50,383 nt of DNA, taken from positions 1 to 50,383 of the forward strand of contig SYGM01000039.1 of assembly GCA_005799545.1 (NCBI GenBank), read 5' to 3'. How positions within the stretch are numbered: the first letter of the stretch is position 1; each line of letters begins with the position of its first letter. Origin of the DNA: Planctomycetia bacterium. Lineage in GTDB: Bacteria > Planctomycetota > UBA1135 > GCA-002686595. Positions 45,419 to 50,383 of the stretch are shown in pieces. Position numbers and translations under genes: made by a program. The notes under the pieces are model-generated. The model was not told where the DNA came from. It did not search any database and was given only the letters and a program-made list of their open reading frames with translations.

Positions 45419-46309
45419 ATGGCAGAAGTTCGTAACAAGCGTCGCACACCGTCCCAGAACAGTCGCTGGATCCTCCTCGGAGGCGTCGTGCTGTTCGCCG
45501 CGCTGGGCGCGGGCACCCTTCACGCGCTCGGAGTCATTCGCGTCCCCGGTTTGCCGGGTGGCGTCAGCGCCAAGGAAGACCGCACGGGCAAGACCGCCGT
45601 GTGGGTGACTTCTCGCAAGGTCAGCGCGTTCGACAAGGTCGCGGAAGCGGACCTGGTTGACCCCAAAGGACAACCCGCGATCCGCTGGCTTGACGCCGAG
45701 GACGTCAAGGAGAAGGGCTTCATCAGCAACCGCGGCGACATCCTCGGTCGTGTCCTGAAGAACGACAAGGGCCCCGGTTACGCGTTCAAGGAGAGCGACT
45801 TCTACCCGCGAGGCACGCCGGCCTCCCCGAGCGCGGCCATCGAGGCCGGTTTCGTGGGCATCTGGACCGACCCCAAGGACATCGACGGTCTATCCAAGCT
45901 GGAGCGCGGCGAGCTGTTCCAGATTCTGGGGATCACGGAGCGTCGCGATGGTGCCCAGGCGCAGGCCAAGGACATCGACACCAAGGAAGCGCAGTCGATC
46001 TCATCCGCTTTCGGCGCGGCGACCGAGCTGATCGTCCACCACGGACGCGTGATCGTCGGGCTGGGCAGCAGCAAGCAGGACAAGGAAATGTTCCTCGAGA
46101 TGAGCGCGGAGGACGTGGAGCGCCTGGCCTCAGCTCAGCGTCGGCGCGCTGCTCTGCGCTGCGTCACGCTCTCGACCACCGCGCCGATCGCCGAGCGCGA
46201 GAAAATCGAAGCGAAGGACCGTCCCGACACTCAGCAGATCATGCTGCTCGACGGCAAGGGCGGTCGTGAGACGATCGTCCCCAAGGCTTCTCAGGAGAAG
46301 CAGCGGTGA
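45419..46309 (+). CDS. cpaB: Flp pilus assembly protein CpaB/RcpC (SAF domain)
   Basis: 296 residues. One N-terminal membrane segment (WILLGGVVLFAALGAGTLHA) and then a SAF-type region (VWVTSRKVSAFDKVAEADLV), followed by an RcpC-like domain (GELFQILGITERRDGAQAQA, RRRAALRCVTLSTTAPIAER). CpaB/RcpC acts in the periplasm with the outer-membrane secretin of Tad systems. The fit is partial in sequence but strong in context (between TadE-like and TadG-like, upstream of cpaE and cpaF). Its stop overlaps the GTG of the next gene. Confidence 0.78.
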   Translation: MAEVRNKRRTPSQNSRWILLGGVVLFAALGAGTLHALGVIRVPGLPGGVSAKEDRTGKTAVWVTSRKVSAFDKVAEADLVDPKGQPAIRWLDAEDVKEKGFISNRGDILGRVLKNDKGPGYAFKESDFYPRGTPASPSAAIEAGFVGIWTDPKDIDGLSKLERGELFQILGITERRDGAQAQAKDIDTKEAQSISSAFGAATELIVHHGRVIVGLGSSKQDKEMFLEMSAEDVERLASAQRRRAALRCVTLSTTAPIAEREKIEAKDRPDTQQIMLLDGKGGRETIVPKASQEKQR

Positions 46310-48078
46310 GAATCCGCGCCTTTCATGCCCGCGAGCAGAAGGCCGGCACCGTCCTGGTGCTGTTCGCCCTGCTGGTGGTGGCGCTGATGGGGATCGCAGC
46401 GCTGACGATTGACGTCGGCAATGCGTTCCTTGCTCAGGGCCAGATGCAGAACGCGACCGACACGGCCGCGGTCGAAGGCGCGCGTTTGAGGGATTACTAT
46501 CAGGTCAACTGGATGTCGAACGTCGGGCGCCGCATGCGCGCCGAGGAAATGGTTCGACAGACATTCGATGATGACCTTCATCCTCACTTGAGAGCGGGTT
46601 CCGACGACACTGGAACCTACTCACTTCACTACTGGTTGGAGCCAAGCTCCAACCTTGCTGAAGATGCGAACGCGGACAACGCGCGCTTCAGTCTGGGGCC
46701 GATCATCAGAGTCTCCAATAGCACGAACTCCGAAGACAACATTGGTGGGGTCATCGTGACGAACCCCGCGTCTGGCCGCAACGAGATCAGCGGCTCCCTT
46801 TCGTATCTCGATGACCCCAGAATCGCCGTCAACAGAGCGAACGAGCCGTACGGGGATATGCTCAGCGGTCGGTTCAACGGCGAACTCTCGCGAGTGGAAG
46901 AGCCGGGCACGTATCTGCGTGAGGACTTCATGGCGGCTCAGCTCCTCAGCCCGAGCCCCAGTCCAAACGATGTGAACAGCTCTGAGTCGCTGGGATTCCT
47001 CGTGCGCATGCGGAGACTGCCCGCCAGCGACTACCCTGATCCGTCCATCGATACACAGGACTCCGATCTTGCGAATCGGAAGTCCTCTCATGGACCGAGT
47101 GTTCCCTATATCTTCGGCCTGGGAACAGGCATCCATCGTTCAGAGGGCTCCGGATACAACCCTCGGACGGATGGTATCAGCGTCCGCGCAACGGCCATCG
47201 CCTCCAGTGCACCCGCCTTCTCGGTTGGCTATCCGCCCTACGACGGTACATCCATCTACAGAGACAACTGCAACCTCGGAACGAAGGTGATGGGGCACTA
47301 TGGCGTGTTCTTGTCTCTGGGATTCTGGTCCAAGCTGACCTCCCAGGGTGACGCCTTGTCACCGTTCCCTTGGAACACAACCTGCTACTACGCCGTTGTC
47401 GAAGGTTCAAAGCTGATCTTCAAAGGTGCCACCCAGTGTGGTGCGACTCCCGGCTCAAGCGATGCTCCCGCACCCTGGGTGGAGGAGTTCATCAATGAGG
47501 AAATCGGCGTTCTCGGCGACCGAGGCAACGTGATCGGCGACCGGGTTTATGCAGTGAATCTGAACGCGTTCGAGAACGGCGCCGACCGCGATCAGGACGG
47601 AAACATCACGGATGAAGACCGCGCGGCTGCTCGAAGCCGGTGGACTGGCATCACCGATGGTGCACTCGGAAACCAAACCGGCGATGAGCGCGGTTTCTTC
47701 GGGATCTACAAGGGAATCGTCTACACCGACCCCCAGACCGGAACCACGGTCAGCACCCCCCGAGTCATTGGCTTCGGGTTTGGGCGTGCTGCGCTCTTTC
47801 CCGCTGACGAGGGCAGCAACACTCCAGCCATGCTCGTTTTCGGCCCGGGGCTTCCCTCGCCGCACATCACTGTCGAATGCTGGGTCGCGCAGGACAACGC
47901 CAGCCCACACCTGCAGCTCGCGCTGCTCAAGGACGAGCTCGAAGTGATCAAGCCCGAAGAGTGGGCCCAGGTGATGACCGCCAACCAGTACTTCACGTAT
48001 CGCTCCATCACTTCGAACCCTCACGACTACACCAACATCAACCGTGGCGCCGTGCTCGCCGCCACTTTGGTTCGCTAA
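46306..48078 (+). CDS. TadG-like exported protein with an EF-hand loop
   Basis: 590 residues from GTG 46306, overlapping the previous stop, with AGGAGA upstream. The N-terminus AGTVLVLFALLVVALMGIAA then LTIDVGNAFL...MQNATDTAAVEGAR is the TadE/TadG (putative Flp pilus assembly, DUF2134-type) signature. The rest is a large extracytoplasmic domain with no recognised fold. Residues 427-438 (DRDQDGNITDED) form a complete EF-hand calcium loop. The middle of the gene (about 46600-47800) looks lower in GC and has more AGA, AAT and CTT codons than its neighbours. TadG proteins anchor or stabilise the pilus secretion machine; an adhesin role is possible. Confidence 0.8.
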   Translation: MRIRAFHAREQKAGTVLVLFALLVVALMGIAALTIDVGNAFLAQGQMQNATDTAAVEGARLRDYYQVNWMSNVGRRMRAEEMVRQTFDDDLHPHLRAGSDDTGTYSLHYWLEPSSNLAEDANADNARFSLGPIIRVSNSTNSEDNIGGVIVTNPASGRNEISGSLSYLDDPRIAVNRANEPYGDMLSGRFNGELSRVEEPGTYLREDFMAAQLLSPSPSPNDVNSSESLGFLVRMRRLPASDYPDPSIDTQDSDLANRKSSHGPSVPYIFGLGTGIHRSEGSGYNPRTDGISVRATAIASSAPAFSVGYPPYDGTSIYRDNCNLGTKVMGHYGVFLSLGFWSKLTSQGDALSPFPWNTTCYYAVVEGSKLIFKGATQCGATPGSSDAPAPWVEEFINEEIGVLGDRGNVIGDRVYAVNLNAFENGADRDQDGNITDEDRAAARSRWTGITDGALGNQTGDERGFFGIYKGIVYTDPQTGTTVSTPRVIGFGFGRAALFPADEGSNTPAMLVFGPGLPSPHITVECWVAQDNASPHLQLALLKDELEVIKPEEWAQVMTANQYFTYRSITSNPHDYTNINRGAVLAATLVR

Positions 48079-48094
48079 CGCAAGAAACACAACG

Positions 48095-49357
48095 ATGGAA
48101 ACCACTCCCCAAATCCTCGTCGTAGGCAACGACAGCCTGCTCCGCGGTGAATTCGAGACCGCATGCCAGTCCCTGCGCAAGTGGCGCCCTGTGCTTCACT
48201 TCGCCACGCACATGCGTGCTGCGGTCGAAACGGCTCGCACCCGTCGACCGGAGATCGTTTGCGTGCAGATGGAGTCGGATCCGCGCGCTCTGCGCACGTT
48301 CGCGGATGAGATTCATGCCGTGGTCCCTGAGGCCTCGGTGATCGCCCTGTACCGCCCCGGCAGTCTGGGTGCCGGTGACTCCGAGGGTGCGGTGCTGATC
48401 GACGCCATCCGCGCGCACGTGCAAGACTTCCTGCGCCGGCCGCTGGTGGTAACCGAGTTGCAGGGCGCGCTGGACCGGTTGCTGGTGCGTACCGATGAGC
48501 CCCGGCGCAAGCTGGGCCGGGTCGTCTCGATCGTGAGCAACAAGGGCGGTGTCGGCAAATCGACGCTGTCGGTGAGCCTTGCCTGCGAGCTGGCGCGTCG
48601 CAACAAGGGCAAGGTGCTGCTGGTGGATGCGTCGCTGCACCTCGGCAGCTGCGCGCCGATGCTGGATCTCAACCCGCAGACCACGTTGGCGAGCGCTGCG
48701 CGGGAGATGGCGCGACTGGACGAAACGCTGCTGAAGAAGCTGACAGTGACGCATGAATGCGGTCTCGATCTGCTTGCAGCGCCGGTGGATGCCGTTGAGG
48801 CGGCGGACATCGACGATCAGGCGATTGCACGGGTGCTGACGCTGGCACGCAGGTCGTACGACTGGGTGGTGGTGGACACCTTCCCGATGCTGGACGGCTT
48901 GGTGATGGCCATTCTGGACCTGTCCGATCGGGCGTATGTGATTACGCAGAACACCGTGCCCAATGTGGTGGGGGCCGCCCGCCTGCTGCCCGTGATGGAA
49001 CACCTGGGCTTCCCGCGCGATCGCACGCGGATCGTCCTGAACAACAACTTCGAGCGCATCTCCGGCGGCCTGACGCCCGAGGACGCGGCGGCTCGCATGG
49101 ATCGAGACATCGATTTTGTGTTGCCGTATCAGAAGCGACTGGTGACTGCGCTCAACACGGGCCGACCCTATGTGCTTCACGCCACGGGTCTGTTCGGCTT
49201 TGCGAAGACCATTCGCAAGCTCGTGGATGAGCTCGAGACAGTGGGCGCAAGCGATGACACGGCTCCCGTGCGCGAGGAGCGCCAGGGTGGCACCCAGCCC
49301 AGCCCGGCTGCCAAACAGGATCCGCTGCGCATGAACCCCGGCCCGGCGACGGCCTGA
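48095..49357 (+). CDS. cpaE: Tad pilus localisation ATPase CpaE/TadZ
   Basis: 420 residues. The first ~130 residues are an atypical receiver-like domain (ILVVGNDSLLRGEFETACQS) as found in TadZ/CpaE, and the rest is a ParA/MinD-type ATPase: deviant Walker A SNKGGVGKST (KGGVGKST, 150-157), LLVDASLHLGSCAPMLDLNP, VVVDTFPMLDGLVMAILDLS. It localises the Tad apparatus at the pole or a cell site. The C-terminal ~30 residues are polar and low-complexity. It starts 16 bp after the TadG-like stop and lies 19 bp before cpaF. Confidence 0.9.
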   Translation: METTPQILVVGNDSLLRGEFETACQSLRKWRPVLHFATHMRAAVETARTRRPEIVCVQMESDPRALRTFADEIHAVVPEASVIALYRPGSLGAGDSEGAVLIDAIRAHVQDFLRRPLVVTELQGALDRLLVRTDEPRRKLGRVVSIVSNKGGVGKSTLSVSLACELARRNKGKVLLVDASLHLGSCAPMLDLNPQTTLASAAREMARLDETLLKKLTVTHECGLDLLAAPVDAVEAADIDDQAIARVLTLARRSYDWVVVDTFPMLDGLVMAILDLSDRAYVITQNTVPNVVGAARLLPVMEHLGFPRDRTRIVLNNNFERISGGLTPEDAAARMDRDIDFVLPYQKRLVTALNTGRPYVLHATGLFGFAKTIRKLVDELETVGASDDTAPVREERQGGTQPSPAAKQDPLRMNPGPATA

Positions 49358-49376
49358 TCCAAGGAGAGAGGACACC

Positions 49377-50383
49377 ATGGCAGACGAGATCATCGATCGT
49401 GAAAGGCTGCGCGCGCGGTTCGTGCGCAATCTCGCCACGGATGTCCAGGGCCGCCTCAAGACGGAGGCGCGCGAGCAGCTGCCTGCCTATGCGCGCCCCG
49501 ACACGAGCGATCTGGGCAATCGCGGGCCGCTGGTCGACTTCATGTCGATCAAGGCGCGCCTGCATGCCCGTCTGCTGGATGAGATCGGAGAGAAAAGCCT
49601 GTACGGCACCGGCGAGGAGGCGATCGCGAGGGCCGTCAAGGAATTCGTCGAGCGCGTGCTCGCCAGCGAGTCGATCCCGCTCAACGACGAAGAGCGCGAA
49701 CGGCTGGCGCAGGAACTGACGGACGAGACGCTCGGCGTTGGCCCGCTGGCTCCGCTGATGGCCGACCCGGCCGTGACGGACATTCTGGTGAATGGCCACG
49801 CTCAGGTTTATGTGGAGCGCTTCGGCCGCTTGATTCTCACGGATGTGCGCTTCCGCGACGCGGACCATGTGCTGCGCGTGATCGAGCGCATCGCGGCCCG
49901 GGTGGGACGCCGCATCGACACGTCCTGCCCGATGGTGGACATGCGTCTGCCGGATGGCAGCCGCGTCAACGCAACGGTTCCCCCGGTCAGCATCGACGGA
50001 CCGACGCTTTCCATCCGCCGTTTCGGCCGTCAGCGTTTGAAGCGCGATGACCTCGCGAGGCTCAACATGCTCTCACGGGACATGCTGACCTTCATGGAGA
50101 TCATCGTGAAGAGCCGGCAGAACGTTCTGATCTCCGGTGGCACCGGCGCGGGCAAGTCGACGATGCTGGGCGCGCTTGCGGAGTCGATCCCCGACTACGA
50201 GCGCGTGGTCACGATTGAGGACACTGCCGAGCTGATCCTCGACCAGGAGCACGTGGTGCGTCTGGAGACGCGACCGGCCAACATCGAGGGGCGCGGCGTC
50301 ATCACGACCCGCGACCTGGTGATCAACAGCCTGCGCATGCGTCCCGACCGGATCATCGTGGGTGAGTGCCGCGGGCCGGAGTC
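49377..50383 (+). CDS. cpaF: Tad secretion ATPase CpaF/TadA (partial, C-terminus outside window)
   Basis: 335 residues visible from ATG 49377, with AAGGAGAGAGG upstream as a strong ribosome site; the frame is open at the window end. A helical N-terminal domain precedes the VirB11/PulE-type core: [40 protein letters not shown], Walker [10 protein letters not shown] (254-262), the Asp box [12 protein letters not shown], and [14 protein letters not shown] at the cut edge (Walker B/His box region). It powers assembly of Flp-type pili. tadB, tadC and the secretin are expected beyond the window. Confidence 0.95.
   Translation, partial: MADEIIDRERLRARFVRNLATDVQGRLKTEAREQLPAYARPDTSDLGNRGPLVDFMSIKARLHARLLDEIGEKSLYGTGEEAIARAVKEFVERVLASESIPLNDEERERLAQELTDETLGVGPLAPLMADPAVTDILVNGHAQVYVERFGRLILTDVRFRDADHVLRVIERIAARVGRRIDTSCPMVDMRLPDGSRVNATVPPVSIDGPTLSIRRFGRQRLKRDDLARLNMLSRDMLTFMEIIVKSRQNVLISGGTGAGKSTMLGALAESIPDYERVVTIEDTAELILDQEHVVRLETRPANIEGRGVITTRDLVINSLRMRPDRIIVGECRGPE

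Overview
The window is high-GC, very gene-dense bacterial chromosome. It most likely comes from a planctomycete (Planctomycetota), or at least a member of the PVC group. The main evidence is two separate pairs of a large PSCyt1/DUF1549/DUF1553 cytochrome-type protein followed by a Tat-exported DUF1501 protein, a gene pair that is typical of and abundant in Planctomycetes. FG-GAP repeat proteins, fused TolB-propeller/amidohydrolase proteins and a fused E1 alpha/beta dehydrogenase fit the same picture. I cannot name the genus from sequence alone. I saw no rRNA, tRNA, CRISPR array or insertion sequence.

Layout. 1-396 is the start of a divergent aldo/keto reductase cut by the window edge. 461-4154 is the first PSCyt/DUF1501 pair. 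4170-6130 (minus) is nrfHA, the quinol-linked ammonia-forming nitrite reductase; its NrfA has CXXCH instead of CXXCK at the first haem site. 6279-9202 is a molybdate regulon: an HTH-Mop regulator overlapping modA, then modB and modC. 17190 down to 9349 (minus) is a tight seven-gene run: ribosome hibernation factor, TerC, fused ABC-2 exporter, double-PDZ lipoprotein, two FG-GAP proteins and a SCO1 copper chaperone. 17265-22673 is a NhaR-like LysR regulator followed by the second PSCyt/DUF1501 pair, this one with an inserted LamG-type domain.

22677-31820 is a mixed housekeeping/catabolic block: sthA, a thioredoxin-fold protein, a GIY-YIG protein, an M20 amidohydrolase, HutD, a SUI1/YciH factor, a TolB-amidohydrolase and galactokinase. 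43909 down to 31831 (minus) holds a B12-type radical SAM protein, glnS, a DMP19 protein, an M16 peptidase, pdxH, a fused 2-oxoacid dehydrogenase E1, a FabD-like acyltransferase and a secreted hypothetical. The acyltransferase lacks the arginine that makes FabD choose malonyl groups. Beside an E1 it suggests transfer of a non-carboxylated acyl unit.

43910-44380 is the only long non-coding stretch. It carries a 19-bp direct repeat with embedded sigma-54-like elements, and nested inverted repeats. From 44381 to the end runs a Tad (tight adherence) pilus operon: TadE-like, CpaB/RcpC, TadG-like, CpaE/TadZ and the beginning of CpaF/TadA.

Expression signals: most genes overlap or sit within 30 bp of the next, so translational coupling is the rule. 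Several first genes lack a Shine-Dalgarno sequence and instead have a TANNNT hexamer 6-7 nt before ATG, which suggests leaderless transcripts.
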